NCBI RefSeq assembly: GCF_017311575.1
Contig: NZ_JAFFQY010000063.1
Coordinates: 151,894 to 215,893, forward strand
Direction of reading: 5' to 3'
Source of the DNA: Roseococcus thiosulfatophilus
Lineage (GTDB): Bacteria; Pseudomonadota; Alphaproteobacteria; Acetobacterales; Acetobacteraceae
Length of the DNA stretch: 64,000 bases
The notes beneath the pieces were generated by a model. The model was not told the DNA's origin and did no database searches. It saw only the letters and a list, made by a program, of their open reading frames with translations. A program made the translations under genes and the position numbers. The first letter of the stretch is position 1, and the number at the start of each line of letters is the position of its first letter. Of this stretch, positions 1 to 17,233 are shown in pieces.

Positions 1-8
1 ACCGCGTC

Positions 9-94
9 GCGGTCATGGCGGAATGGTAGACGCGCTAGCTTGAGGTGCTAGTGGGGGCAACCCCGTGGAAGTTCGAATCTTCTTGACCGCACCA
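9..94 (+). tRNA. tRNA-Leu (anticodon GAG)
   Basis: Seven-base acceptor stem GCGGTCA pairs with TGACCGC at 84-90, followed by A and an encoded CCA. The anticodon stem CTAGC/GCTAG encloses the loop TTGAGGT, giving anticodon GAG. A long class II variable arm (GTGGGGGCAACCCCGT) fits leucine. The T-arm carries GTTCGAATC. It reads the CTC and CTT leucine codons. Confidence 0.95.
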
Positions 95-119
95 TTGCTG
101 CCCGAGGGGGTCCCCCTGG

Positions 120-1301
120 ATGCATGTCTTCGTCCTCAATGCCGGTGCCTCCGTGCGGACCGGCCTGGCGGGGGCGGAACTTCGCATTCCCGACCCCGAG
201 GCCTTCTTCGGCGCGCGCGGCATCAACACCGGCGACTTGCTGGTCTATGACGCGACACTGCGGCACCTTGACGCGACCAAGGTCACGCAGCTGGGCTTCG
301 CCGCCGCCGGCGAGCGGAAGCACTGGCCACAGGAACAGCCGGACATCACGATCATCCGCGGCTCCAACTACCTCATGGAGGGGTTGGACTTCGGCCATGT
401 GGTGCCCCTGCTGCGGCACCTGACCGGGCCAGTGGTGGCGCTGGGGGTGGGCGCGCAGGCCGCCTCCTACCGCCGCCTGAGCCTGCCGGAGGGCTCGGTG
501 GCCTTCTGGCGCCTGGTGGCGGAGAAATCCGAGAGCCTCGGTGTGCGGGGCGTGTACTCGGCCGAGGTGCTGGCGGCGCTCGGCATCCGCAACACGCGCA
601 TCATCGGCTGCCCGAGCTTCTACCGCTCCGGCGCGCCCACACGCCCCATCCGTCCCGTGCAGGCCCGGACCGGGCGCCTGGGCCTGACGCTGAACCGGCA
701 TCTGCAGGGCGAGTACACGCCGAGCCACGGCCTCTCCCAGATTGCGCAGCGGCGCCTGCTGGCGGAGGTGGCGCGGCGTCCCGGCAGCCGTCTCTACGCG
801 CAGGGCGAGCGGGAGGAGATGTTGCTGGCCCTTGGCGCGCCCACGCTGCGTGCCGGGCGGCTGCGGGAGGTGCTGGGCCTGTATGGCCTCTCGGGTGACG
901 CGCAGGTGGCGCAGCTGCTCGGGCGGCACATGGCGGCCCATATCGACATCGAGAGCTGGGCCGAGGACTTGGCCGCCCATGTGGATGTGGTGCTGGGGCT
1001 GCGCCTGCACGGAAACGTGATGGCCCTGCAGCAGGGCATACCCGCCATTCCCATCGTCTATGACACCCGCACGCGCGAGATGGCGGATGTCTTCGATCTC
1101 CCCGCGATCGAGATGCAGCTCGCCGGCGCCATGGATCTGGAGGCGATGCTGGAGGGCGCGGATTTCGCGCCCTTCGAGGCGGCCTATGCGCGCAATTTCT
1201 CCATCTACCGTGCCTTCCTGGAGGAGAACGGTCTCGCCCATCGCCTTGGCGCGTTGACGGCGCGGCAGCCCGCATTGACAGGGGGCGGCGAAACCGCTTG
1301 A
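120..1301 (+). CDS. Polysaccharide pyruvyl transferase family protein
   Basis: A 393-residue protein. Members of this family usually transfer pyruvate from phosphoenolpyruvate to sugars of exopolysaccharide or cell-wall polymers. Visible support: a GT-B-like alternating fold; an N-terminal segment with NTGDLLVYDA (about residues 37-46); RGSNYLMEGLDF near residue 80; and the C-terminal signature GLRLHGNVMALQQGIPAI (about 290-310), equivalent to the RLH...G.P.I motif of the family. No signal peptide or membrane segment is visible, so it is probably cytoplasmic. It starts only 25 bases after tRNA-Leu and ends 24 bases before tRNA-Tyr, with no polysaccharide genes nearby, so its substrate cannot be inferred. 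The ATG at 120 is the first in frame; its ribosome-binding site is weak. Confidence 0.75.
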   Translation: MHVFVLNAGASVRTGLAGAELRIPDPEAFFGARGINTGDLLVYDATLRHLDATKVTQLGFAAAGERKHWPQEQPDITIIRGSNYLMEGLDFGHVVPLLRHLTGPVVALGVGAQAASYRRLSLPEGSVAFWRLVAEKSESLGVRGVYSAEVLAALGIRNTRIIGCPSFYRSGAPTRPIRPVQARTGRLGLTLNRHLQGEYTPSHGLSQIAQRRLLAEVARRPGSRLYAQGEREEMLLALGAPTLRAGRLREVLGLYGLSGDAQVAQLLGRHMAAHIDIESWAEDLAAHVDVVLGLRLHGNVMALQQGIPAIPIVYDTRTREMADVFDLPAIEMQLAGAMDLEAMLEGADFAPFEAAYARNFSIYRAFLEENGLAHRLGALTARQPALTGGGETA

Positions 1302-1303
1302 AG
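1275..1303 (+). promoter_or_regulatory. Possible sigma-70 promoter for tRNA-Tyr
   Basis: A perfect TTGACA -35 hexamer lies at 1275-1280 and, after 17 bases, a weak -10 (TTGAAG, 1298-1303). Initiation would fall near 1310, about 15 bases before tRNA-Tyr. It lies inside the 3' end of the upstream coding sequence. The -35 is convincing; the -10 is poor. Confidence 0.4.
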
Positions 1304-1325
1304 GCGTCCGCTCTCGCCCGCGTGC

Positions 1326-1408
1326 GGAGGGGTGCCCGAGTGGCTAAAGGGGACGGACTGTAAATCCGTTGGCTTGCGCCTACGCTGGTTCGAATCCAGC
1401 CCCCTCCA
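1326..1408 (+). tRNA. tRNA-Tyr (anticodon GTA)
   Basis: Acceptor stem GGAGGGG pairs with CCCCTCC at 1401-1407, discriminator A at 1408; CCA is not encoded. The anticodon stem ACGGA/TCCGT encloses CTGTAAA, giving GTA. A long variable arm fits the bacterial class II tyrosine tRNA. The T-arm is GCTGG-TTCGAAT-CCAGC. It stands 76 bases before tRNA-Gly and in front of tuf, a widely conserved bacterial order. Confidence 0.95.
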
Positions 1409-1484
1409 TATTCCCGGCGCGAGCAGCGGGTGCCGTCCCGATATGGGGTGGCGCTCCTGGCGTGATGCAGGCGTCCGCCTCGGC

Positions 1485-1558
1485 GCGGGTGTAGCTCAAT
1501 GGTAGAGCACCAGCCTTCCAAGCTGGCTACGGGGGTTCGATTCCCCTCACCCGCTCCA
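1485..1558 (+). tRNA. tRNA-Gly (anticodon TCC)
   Basis: Acceptor stem GCGGGTG pairs with CACCCGC at 1548-1554, then T and an encoded CCA. The anticodon stem CCAGC/GCTGG encloses CTTCCAA, giving TCC. It reads GGA/GGG glycine codons. It lies 74 bases upstream of the first EF-Tu gene and is probably cotranscribed with it. Confidence 0.95.
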
Positions 1559-1632
1559 GGGTGGTGCTCCCGCTGGGTCGCGCTCGCGCGGATGCGGTTT
1601 CAGGAACGATCATTCGCGGAGCGGGACCACAG

Positions 1633-2820
<1,188 letters not shown>

Positions 2821-2838
2821 GGCCCGCTTGCGGCGCGG

Positions 2839-2867
2839 CCGCGCAGGGGGGATAACCCCCGGCGCGG
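2839..2867 (+). promoter_or_regulatory. Long hairpin between tuf and tRNA-Trp
   Basis: CCGCGC-A-GGGGG, loop GATAA, CCCCC-G-GCGCGG: eleven base pairs interrupted by one A/G mismatch. No U-run follows, so it is more likely a processing or attenuation structure separating the tuf mRNA from tRNA-Trp than a full terminator. Confidence 0.45.
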
Positions 2868-2876
2868 TTGCCGCGG

Positions 2877-2953
2877 AGGGGTGTAGCTCAATTGGCTAGA
2901 GCGCCGGTCTCCAAAACCGGAGGTTGGGGGTTCGAGACCCTCCACCCCTGCCA
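2877..2953 (+). tRNA. tRNA-Trp (anticodon CCA)
   Basis: Acceptor stem AGGGGTG pairs with CACCCCT at 2943-2949, then G and an encoded CCA. The anticodon stem CCGGT/ACCGG encloses CTCCAAA, giving anticodon CCA. The only spacer to secE is about 90 bases, and tuf/tRNA-Trp/secE/nusG is a classic proteobacterial order. Confidence 0.96.
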
Positions 2954-3046
2954 GATTTGACAGGCTTGGCGGCGGCACGTTGCACAACGGCCGCCGTCAT
3001 GCTTTCAGAGGCCGCATATTGCGGCGACGTTTCAGGACACAGCACC

Positions 3047-3238
3047 TTGGCCAGACCCGACCCCGTCCAATTCGTCCGGGAAGTGCGGCAGGAGACCTCC
3101 AAGGTCACCTGGCCGACACGCAAGGAGACGCTCATCACCACCGGCCTGGTGCTGGCCCTGTCGGCGCTCGCGGCGGTATTTTTCCTGATCGTGGACCAGA
3201 TCATCCAGCTCCTGATGGGCTGGGTGTTCGGTCTGTGA
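3047..3238 (+). CDS. secE: Preprotein translocase subunit SecE
   Basis: A 63-residue single-span clamp subunit of the SecYEG channel. The amphipathic helix before the membrane carries the family signature FVREVRQETSKVTWPTRKE, followed by one transmembrane helix (about residues 31-55). I chose the TTG at 3047 because AGGA lies 9 bases upstream and the resulting MARPDPVQFV N-terminus fits alphaproteobacterial SecE. An ATG at 2999 would give 79 residues with an unfamiliar N-terminus. nusG follows after 23 bases, and SecY is encoded far downstream at 28147. Confidence 0.9.
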   Translation: MARPDPVQFVREVRQETSKVTWPTRKETLITTGLVLALSALAAVFFLIVDQIIQLLMGWVFGL

Positions 3239-3261
3239 CAGCGCAAGCGGGGTTCAGGCCG

Positions 3262-3798
3262 ATGGCCGACAAGCGTTGGTATGTGGTGCATGTCTATTCG
3301 GGCTTCGAAAAGAAGATCGCCGAGCAGATTCGCGCGCAGGCGGCCAAATCCGGCCTGGCGGACCGGATCGACGACATCCTGGTGCCGACCGAGCAGGTGA
3401 CCGAGGTGCGCCGCGGCCAGAAGGTGGACGCCGAGCGCAAGTTCTTCCCGGGCTATGTCCTGGTGAAGATGGAAATGACCGACGACACCTGGCACCTGGT
3501 GCGCGACACGCCCAAGGTCACGGGCTTCCTCGGCGCGCGCAACAAGCCCCAGCCCATCACCGAGGCCGAGGCGATGCGCATCGTCAACGCCGTGCAGGAG
3601 GGGGCCGAGAAGCCCCGCCGCCCCGCGGTGCTGTTCGAGGTGGGCGAGCAGGTGCGCGTCTCCGACGGCCCCTTCACCAGCTTCAACGGCACGGTGGAAG
3701 AGGTGGACGAGGAGAAGGGCCGGGTGAAGGTCAGCGTGTCCATCTTCGGCCGCTCCACCCCGGTGGAACTGGAATACGGGCAGGTCGAGAAGCTTTAG
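3262..3798 (+). CDS. nusG: Transcription termination/antitermination factor NusG
   Basis: A 178-residue elongation factor that binds RNA polymerase and couples it to Rho or the ribosome. The NGN domain begins WYVVHVYSGFEKK (residues 6-18) and includes FFPGYVLVKM. A C-terminal KOW domain runs from VRVSDGPFTSFNGTV to the end. The start was chosen at the ATG giving MADKRWYVV; the frame is open further upstream but that part overlaps secE and does not resemble NusG. A bidirectional terminator follows, so the usual read-through into rplK is probably lost here. Confidence 0.96.
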   Translation: MADKRWYVVHVYSGFEKKIAEQIRAQAAKSGLADRIDDILVPTEQVTEVRRGQKVDAERKFFPGYVLVKMEMTDDTWHLVRDTPKVTGFLGARNKPQPITEAEAMRIVNAVQEGAEKPRRPAVLFEVGEQVRVSDGPFTSFNGTVEEVDEEKGRVKVSVSIFGRSTPVELEYGQVEKL

Positions 3799-3819
3799 GC
3801 CTCTCCGACACCCCTTGCC

Positions 3820-3842
3820 GGGCGCCGTCTTCGGCGGCGCCC
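3820..3842. terminator. Bidirectional hairpin between nusG and the EamA gene
   Basis: GGGCGCCG ... CGGCGCCC pairs over 8 to 10 base pairs with a tiny loop and lies between two convergent stop codons (nusG at 3798, EamA at 3846). The U-run is short (CTTTA on the plus strand), so efficiency is uncertain. Confidence 0.6.
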
Positions 3843-3845
3843 GCT

Positions 3846-4727
3846 TTACGCGGGCCGCCGCCGCGTCTGGCTCCAGCCGATATACAGCCCCGCCCCGCAG
3901 ATGATGGCCGCCCCCAGCCAGGTCATGCTGTCCGGGAACTCGGTGAACAGCAGCCAGCCCACCGCCACCGATCCCAGCAGCTGGAAATACTGGAAGGGCG
4001 AGATGATGTTGGCCGGCGCATAGCCGAAGGCCCGCGCCACGCAGTAGTGGCCGAGCGCCCCCAGCACCCCCACCCCGATGAACAGCCCCACATCCAACAG
4101 GCTCGCGGGCGTCAGCCAGACGAACGGCAGCACCACCAGCATGCCGAAGCCGCCCACGAAGGCGGAATAGAGGGCGGAGGTCTCAGGCGAGTCCGAACTC
4201 GCGATCAGCCGCGTCAGGATCTGGTAGACGCCATAGGCGGTGGCGCTGGTCAGGATGAAGAGCGAGGCCCAGTGGAACAGCGCCGTTCCGGGCCGGATCA
4301 CCACCAGCACGCCGACGAAGCCGATCAGCAGCGCGATGACGCGGCCCCAAGTGGTTCGCTCCTTCAGGATGGGCCAGGCCAGCAGCGCCACGATCAGTGG
4401 TGCCGCCAGCGAGATGGCGGCCGCCTTGGCCAGCGGAATGAACGCGATGGCATAGAAGAAGCAAAGGTTGGACGTGAACAGCATGGAGGACCGCGCCAAC
4501 TGCAGCCCCGGCCGCTTGGTGCGGAACAGCGCCAACCCCATGCGCGGCATGAAGAGGGCGGAGAGGAACAGGATATGCCCGAAGGCCCGCGCCCAGGAGA
4601 TCTGCAGGGAGGAATAGTCCTGCCCCAGCAGCTTCGCGAAGCCCCCCATGACGGGAAACAGCAACCCCGCGGTGACCATGAAAAGGATGCCGACGAGAAT
4701 GCGGGACGGGGGGGCGATGCTACTCAC
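3846..4727 (-). CDS. EamA/DMT-family transporter
   Basis: An inner-membrane protein of about 293 residues with ten predicted hydrophobic segments in two repeated EamA halves. The first half starts at [20 protein letters not shown]; the second holds [18 protein letters not shown] and ends with the typical HYCVARAF...PFQYFQLL...GWLLF segment. The family exports metabolites or amino acids; the substrate cannot be told. The GTG at 4727 matches normal length; an upstream ATG at 4811 would add a Pro/Arg-rich tail lying in the rplK leader. It is inserted convergently between nusG and rplK, which are usually adjacent. Confidence 0.85.
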   Translation of the reverse strand: MSSIAPPSRILVGILFMVTAGLLFPVMGGFAKLLGQDYSSLQISWARAFGHILFLSALFMPRMGLALFRTKRPGLQLARSSMLFTSNLCFFYAIAFIPLAKAAAISLAAPLIVALLAWPILKERTTWGRVIALLIGFVGVLVVIRPGTALFHWASLFILTSATAYGVYQILTRLIASSDSPETSALYSAFVGGFGMLVVLPFVWLTPASLLDVGLFIGVGVLGALGHYCVARAFGYAPANIISPFQYFQLLGSVAVGWLLFTEFPDSMTWLGAAIICGAGLYIGWSQTRRRPA

Positions 4728-4984
4728 CGCCGCAGGATGGGGCCGGGTCGCGGGCCGCGTCCAGGGCAGGGGGGCGGGATGCGACCCATGCGCTGGACGA
4801 GGGGCACGCATTCCGTGCCCCGGGCGGGGATGGACACCCTTGGGATTCCGCGCTACGCGCCCCGCTTCAACCCCGGAGGCCACGCCGCCGGGGTGGAGAA
4901 ACGCGGGAGGTTGTCCTCGCCCCACTTGGCGGGGGGCCGCTGGCACCGCGGGTCTCTCACAACGCGAGAGGACTGAACAGGTTC
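4728..4984 (+). other. Noncoding leader of the rplKAJL-rpoBC cluster
   Basis: This 257-base gap holds the divergent start regions of the EamA gene and rplK. I see no credible open frame. A small hairpin (CTCTC at 4954-4958 with GAGAG at 4966-4970) sits just before rplK, where the L1 autoregulatory site of rplKA operons is usually found; resemblance to the L1 site is not established. No convincing -35/-10 pair was seen. Confidence 0.4.
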
Positions 4985-5419
4985 ATGGCAAAGAAGATCG
5001 CAGGCTACATCAAGCTGCAGATCCCGGCCGGCAAGGCGAACCCGTCGCCGCCGGTGGGCCCGGCGCTGGGTCAGCGCGGGCTGAACATCATGCAGTTCGT
5101 GAAGGAATTCAACGCGGCGACGCAGCAGATGGAGCCGGGCACGCCGACGCCCGTCGTCATCACCGCGTACACGGACCGCACCTTCTCCTTCATCACGAAG
5201 ACCCCGCCCAACACCTACTTCCTGCTGAAGGCGGCGAAGATCGAGAAGGGCAGCACTACCCCCGGCAAGGGCGCGATGGTGGGCCGCGTGACGAAGTCGC
5301 AGCTGCTCGAGATCGCCAAGGTCAAGATGAAGGACATGAACTGCGTGGACGAGGAAGCCGCGGTTCGCATGCTGGCCGGTTCCGCCCGTTCCATGGGCAT
5401 GACCGTGGTGGAGGGCTGA
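4985..5419 (+). CDS. rplK: 50S ribosomal protein L11
   Basis: A 144-residue protein of the GTPase-associated centre that binds 23S rRNA and is needed for RelA activation. The N-terminal domain contains the proline-rich switch [19 protein letters not shown] (about residues 13-31). The C-terminal rRNA-binding domain includes TYFLLKAA and [20 protein letters not shown]. Length is normal. rplA follows after three bases. Confidence 0.98.
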   Translation: MAKKIAGYIKLQIPAGKANPSPPVGPALGQRGLNIMQFVKEFNAATQQMEPGTPTPVVITAYTDRTFSFITKTPPNTYFLLKAAKIEKGSTTPGKGAMVGRVTKSQLLEIAKVKMKDMNCVDEEAAVRMLAGSARSMGMTVVEG

Positions 5420-5422
5420 GCC

Positions 5423-6121
5423 ATGGCCAAGATGACCAAGCGCATGAAGGCCCTGTCCGCCCAGGTGGATGGCGCCAAGCTCTACCCGCTCGAGGAAGCC
5501 ATCGCCCTGGCCAAGGCCAATGCGAAGGCCAAGTTCGACGAGAGCATCGAGATCTCGATGAACCTCGGCATTGACCCGCGCCATGCCGACCAGATGGTCC
5601 GCGGCGTGGTGGGCCTGCCCAATGGCACCGGCAAGTCGGTCCGCGTGGGCGTCTTCGCCCGCGGCCCGAAGGCCGAGGAGGCGCTGGCCGCCGGCGCCGA
5701 CGTGGTGGGCGCCGATGACCTCGCCGCCGCCGTGCAGGAAGGCAAGATCGACTTCGACCGCTGCATCGCGACGCCGGATATGATGGCGCTCGTCGGTCGC
5801 CTCGGTAAGGTGCTGGGCCCGCGCGGCCTGATGCCCAACCCGAAGCTCGGCACCGTCACCATGGACGTAAAGGGTGCCGTGACCGCCGCCAAGGCTGGCC
5901 AGGTGGAGTTCCGCGCGGAGAAGGCTGGCATTGTCCACGCCGGCATCGGCAAGGCGAGCTTCGACGCCGACAAGCTGCTGGACAACGCCCGCGCCTTCGT
6001 GGACGCCATCCAGAAGTCGCGCCCCACGGGCGCCAAGGGCACCTATGTGAAGAAGGTGGCCGTGTCCTCCACCATGGGTCCGGGCGTGAAGGTGGACGTG
6101 TCCACCATCGGCGCGGGCTGA
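5423..6121 (+). CDS. rplA: 50S ribosomal protein L1
   Basis: A 232-residue protein of the L1 stalk, which helps release deacylated tRNA; in many bacteria it represses its own operon by binding the rplK leader. Recognisable segments are [26 protein letters not shown] and the C-terminal [11 protein letters not shown]. It is tightly coupled to rplK. GC-rich hairpins lie downstream, before rplJ. Confidence 0.98.
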   Translation: MAKMTKRMKALSAQVDGAKLYPLEEAIALAKANAKAKFDESIEISMNLGIDPRHADQMVRGVVGLPNGTGKSVRVGVFARGPKAEEALAAGADVVGADDLAAAVQEGKIDFDRCIATPDMMALVGRLGKVLGPRGLMPNPKLGTVTMDVKGAVTAAKAGQVEFRAEKAGIVHAGIGKASFDADKLLDNARAFVDAIQKSRPTGAKGTYVKKVAVSSTMGPGVKVDVSTIGAG

Positions 6122-6411
6122 ACGGAATTCGGCCCGGCCCTCCGGGGCCTGGCCGCGCAGGCGGGGGTTCGCCCCCGCCGATCCTGTCGGAGATTGCAGG
6201 TGCCGCCCGGCAACGGGCAGCTTGAAGGGGTCCGCCCCGCCCGCATGAGACGGGGAACCGAGATGCCATCCCTGGGCGCGAGCGCCTGGGCGATGATGGC
6301 TTGGCTTTCCGGCAACGACAGGCGAACGGGGTGGGGGGAATGGTCCCGCCACCCCCGTGTGAACCGGCCGGCGCCCTTCCAAAAGGTTCCGGCCACCGAC
6401 GGAGACGTGAA
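6122..6411 (+). promoter_or_regulatory. Leader region of rplJ-rplL (probable L10 autoregulatory leader)
   Basis: A 290-base gap with no credible gene. It begins with strong hairpins, including a perfect stem GCGGGGG-TTCG-CCCCCGC at 6161-6178, and continues as structured GC-rich RNA to the rplJ ribosome-binding site. In other bacteria the L10-(L12)4 complex binds this leader to repress translation; the position fits, but I cannot identify the exact kink-turn by eye. Confidence 0.5.
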
Positions 6412-6927
6412 TTGGACCGCACGGAAAAGCGCGCGTTCGTCGAGTCCCTGGTCGGCGTCTTCGGTGAGACCTCCTTCGTCCTCGTCGCCCAGAACAAGGG
6501 TCTGACGGTCGCGGCGGTGGATGATCTGCGCCGGAAGATGCGGGCCGCGGGCGCGACGTACAAGGTCGCGAAGAACCGGCTGGCCACTCGCGCCCTCGAC
6601 GGCACCCGCTTCCAGGGCATCGCGCCGCTGCTGAAGGGTCCGACCGCGCTTGCGTGGTCGACGGACCCTGTGGCGGTGGCGAAGACCGCCGTGGAGTTCG
6701 CCAAGACGAACGACAAGTTCGTGATCCTGGGCGGCGCACTCGGCACCCAGAACCTGGCCCCGGAAGGGGTCAAGGCGCTGGCCGAGCTGCCGTCGCTGGA
6801 GACGCTGCGCGCGGGGCTTGTGGGTCTGATCCAGACCCCGGCCACGCGGATCGCCGGGGTGCTGCAAGCACCTGGCGGGCAGATGGCGCGGGTGCTGAAG
6901 GCCTATGCGGAGAAGGACGCCGCGTGA
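6412..6927 (+). CDS. rplJ: 50S ribosomal protein L10
   Basis: A 171-residue protein that forms the base of the L7/L12 stalk. The start is TTG at 6412, preceded by GGAG at 6401-6404 with 7-base spacing; the protein then begins MDRTEKRAFVESL, as expected. The frame is open upstream to 6301 but that part is not L10-like. Motifs: TYKVAKNRLATRAL and the C-terminal helix that binds L12 dimers. The weak start codon with a strong Shine-Dalgarno fits a gene under translational autocontrol. Confidence 0.95.
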   Translation: MDRTEKRAFVESLVGVFGETSFVLVAQNKGLTVAAVDDLRRKMRAAGATYKVAKNRLATRALDGTRFQGIAPLLKGPTALAWSTDPVAVAKTAVEFAKTNDKFVILGGALGTQNLAPEGVKALAELPSLETLRAGLVGLIQTPATRIAGVLQAPGGQMARVLKAYAEKDAA

Positions 6928-7074
6928 CCCTGGCCGGGCTTCGCCCCGGCACCGGGTCGCGCGTCCTCTCCCCGCACAGGGGGCCGAGGCTGCCACCGAA
7001 CACTCTGGCCCTGCCGCGTGGCGCGGTGGGGTTGTCAAGCCACAGTCAAGCTATTAAATCGAAGGAATACGCAT

Positions 7075-7455
7075 ATGGCCGATCTCGCTAAGCTCGTTGA
7101 TGAGCTGTCCGCCCTGACCGTCCTGGAGGCCGCCGAGCTCTCCAAGATGCTGGAAGAGAAGTGGGGCGTCTCCGCCGCCGCGCCGGTGGCGGTTGCCGCC
7201 GCTCCGGCCGCCGGTGGCGCCGCCGCGCCCGCCGCTGAGGCGCAGACCGAGTTCACCGTGATCCTTGCCTCCGGTGGCGACAAGAAGATCAACGTGATCA
7301 AGGAAATCCGCACCATCACCGGCCTGGGCCTGAAGGAAGCCAAGGACCTGGTCGAAGGCGCTCCGAAGACCGTGAAGGAAAACGTGTCGAAGGAAGAGGC
7401 GGACAAGATCAAGAAGGTGCTGGAAGAAAACGGCGCCAAGGTCGAAGTCAAGTAA
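7075..7455 (+). CDS. rplL: 50S ribosomal protein L7/L12
   Basis: A 126-residue stalk protein present in several copies per ribosome that recruits translation factors. It has an N-terminal dimerisation domain ([20 protein letters not shown]), an Ala/Pro/Gly-rich hinge (about residues 38-60), and a C-terminal domain with [20 protein letters not shown]. The ATG at 7075 is preceded by GAAGGA at 7061-7066 within an unusually AT-rich stretch, which should favour high translation. Confidence 0.98.
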   Translation: MADLAKLVDELSALTVLEAAELSKMLEEKWGVSAAAPVAVAAAPAAGGAAAPAAEAQTEFTVILASGGDKKINVIKEIRTITGLGLKEAKDLVEGAPKTVKENVSKEEADKIKKVLEENGAKVEVK

Positions 7456-7461
7456 TCCCGC

Positions 7462-7530
7462 GGCGCCACCTTCGGCGCCACGGTTTCTACCAGGTTGGGG
7501 CGGGTGGCAATCAGGGTCTGATTGCCGCCC
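7462..7530 (+). promoter_or_regulatory. Tandem hairpins between rplL and rpoB
   Basis: The first is GGCGCC/GGCGCC (7462-7479). The second is a 13-base-pair stem, GGGTGGCAATCAG (7502-7514) with CTGATTGCCGCCC (7518-7530), three-base loop, one T-G pair. In E. coli the same interval holds an attenuator and an RNase III site that set the rpoBC:ribosomal-protein ratio. A similar role here is inferred from position. Confidence 0.55.
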
Positions 7531-7630
7531 CTCTGGCTGTTCCGGGGGGCAGGGTGCCCGCTGGAGCCCAAACTACCGATGCCGGGCGATGGGTCCGCGC
7601 ATCAAGCCTTGATAGGAAAGCGGAACAGGC

Positions 7631-11818
<4,188 letters not shown>

Positions 11819-11843
11819 TTTCGCACTTTGCGGGGCGCCCTGA

Positions 11844-16088
<4,245 letters not shown>

Positions 16089-16096
16089 GGCTCTGT

Positions 16097-16162
16097 CCCA
16101 GGGGCGGGGGTTAACGACCTTCGCCCCGGGTTTTACCGGCGGGGTTCACTTGACTCCGCCGG
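16097..16162 (+). terminator. Terminator and second hairpin after rpoC
   Basis: CCC-A-GGGGCG (16097-16106) pairs with CGCCCCGGG (16122-16130) and TTTT follows at 16131-16134, an intrinsic-terminator shape with one bulge and a rather large loop. Directly after it CCGGCGG (16136-16142) pairs with CCGCCGG (16156-16162). Confidence 0.6.
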
Positions 16163-16178
16163 GGTGGGTGCGTATCAC
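16150..16178 (+). promoter_or_regulatory. Candidate promoter of the str operon
   Basis: TTGACT at 16150-16155 (five of six to the -35 consensus), a 17-base spacer, and TATCAC at 16173-16178 (four of six to the -10). Initiation near 16185 would give a leader of about 190 bases before rpsL. The 16163-16373 stretch has no credible gene; it holds a 10-base direct repeat (CGCCTTGCTT at 16182 and 16231). Confidence 0.55.
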
Positions 16179-16373
16179 ACCCGCCTTGCTTGAGGGTGGT
16201 TTCGGCTTCCTTTGGGTGTGTTGGTTCAAACGCCTTGCTTCGGACGCCGCCCTTTTCGGAGGGCCTAGGCCCGGAGTTGACGCGGTGGCCCGGTCGGAGC
16301 GCAAGCGCGCCCGCCGGGCCGCGTGTCGTTTGGTGCGCGACCTGGGAAACGATTAAGGTTACGAAGGGGCGTC

Positions 16374-16745
16374 ATGCCGACGATCAACCAGCTCATCGCG
16401 CAGGGGCGCGAGCCGCGGAGGAGCCAGAACAAGGTTCCGGCCCTGCAGGGTTGCCCGCAGAAGCGCGGCGTCTGCACGCGCGTCTACACGACCACGCCGA
16501 AGAAGCCGAACTCGGCGCTTCGTAAGGTCGCGAAGGTGCGCCTGACCAATGGTTTCGAGGTGGTGAGCTACATCCCCGGTGAAGGCCACAACCTGCAGGA
16601 GCACTCGGTGGTGCTGATCCGTGGCGGGCGCGTGAAGGACCTTCCGGGCGTGCGCTACCACATCCTGCGCGGTGTTCTGGATACGCAGGGCCTGCCGAAG
16701 CGGCGCAAGCGGCGTTCGCTCTACGGCGCCAAGCGGCCGAAGTGA
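16374..16745 (+). CDS. rpsL: 30S ribosomal protein S12
   Basis: A 123-residue decoding-centre protein. [12 protein letters not shown] and [13 protein letters not shown] keep the lysines whose change gives streptomycin resistance, so this allele is of the sensitive type. The Asp after the second lysine is the usual methylthiolation target. The start at MPTINQLI is standard; the open frame upstream is not conserved. First gene of the str operon; rpsG follows after 11 bases. Confidence 0.98.
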   Translation: MPTINQLIAQGREPRRSQNKVPALQGCPQKRGVCTRVYTTTPKKPNSALRKVAKVRLTNGFEVVSYIPGEGHNLQEHSVVLIRGGRVKDLPGVRYHILRGVLDTQGLPKRRKRRSLYGAKRPK

Positions 16746-16756
16746 GGGTCTGAGAG

Positions 16757-17233
16757 ATGTCGCGTCGTCACAGCGCAGAGAAGCGCGAAGTCCTGCCGGA
16801 CCCGAAGTTCGGCGATGTCGTCCTCAGCCGTTTCATGAACGTGCTGATGTATGACGGCAAGAAGAGCGTGGCCGAGGGCATCGTGTATGCCGCCATGGAC
16901 ACGCTGAAGCGCAAGGGCGGCCCCAACAGCGACCCGCTGCGGCTGTTCCACGAGGCGCTGGACAATGTGAAGCCGGCTGTCGAGGTGCGTTCGCGCCGCG
17001 TCGGCGGCGCCACCTACCAGGTGCCCGTCGAGGTCCGTCCCGAGCGGCGCCAGGCGCTGGCCATCCGTTGGCTGATCGACGCCGCGCGCAAGCGGGGCGA
17101 GAGCACGATGGAAGAGCGCCTTTTCGGCGAGCTGATGGATGCGGTGAACAACCGCGGCACCGCCGTGAAGAAGCGCGAAGACACGCACCGCATGGCCGAG
17201 GCCAACAAGGCCTTCAGCCACTACCGCTGGTAA
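16757..17233 (+). CDS. rpsG: 30S ribosomal protein S7
   Basis: A 158-residue assembly protein that nucleates the 30S head and lines the E site. Landmarks: [20 protein letters not shown] at the start, [39 protein letters not shown] and the C-terminal [11 protein letters not shown]. In E. coli S7 is the str-operon repressor. The next gene should be fusA; here tuf begins only 49 bases later, after a GGCGCC-AAA-GGCGCC hairpin (17236-17250). Confidence 0.98.
   Translation: MSRRHSAEKREVLPDPKFGDVVLSRFMNVLMYDGKKSVAEGIVYAAMDTLKRKGGPNSDPLRLFHEALDNVKPAVEVRSRRVGGATYQVPVEVRPERRQALAIRWLIDAARKRGESTMEERLFGELMDAVNNRGTAVKKREDTHRMAEANKAFSHYRW

Noticed and set aside
1254..1282. TTGACG at 1254-1259 as the tRNA-Tyr promoter
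   Set aside because: The spot 17 bases downstream (GACAGG) is no -10; the perfect TTGACA at 1275 is the better candidate.
2999..3001. ATG at 2999 as the secE start
   Set aside because: It adds 16 residues unlike SecE and lacks a Shine-Dalgarno; TTG 3047 has AGGA at 9 bases.
3276..4976. A 566-codon plus-strand open frame across the nusG end and the EamA gene
   Set aside because: It is out of frame with nusG and antisense to a clear transporter; its composition is repetitive Gly/Arg/Gln/Pro with no recognisable domain.
7032..7059. TTGTCA-16-TTAAAT as a separate promoter for rplL
   Set aside because: The hexamers look fair, but initiation near 7066 would leave the Shine-Dalgarno GAAGGA (7061-7066) out of the mRNA. 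More likely the AT-rich stretch is an unstructured translation enhancer.
16182..16240. Ten-base direct repeat CGCCTTGCTT in the rpsL leader
   Set aside because: Only two copies, 49 bases apart and without symmetry; it may be chance, so it was not scored as an operator.
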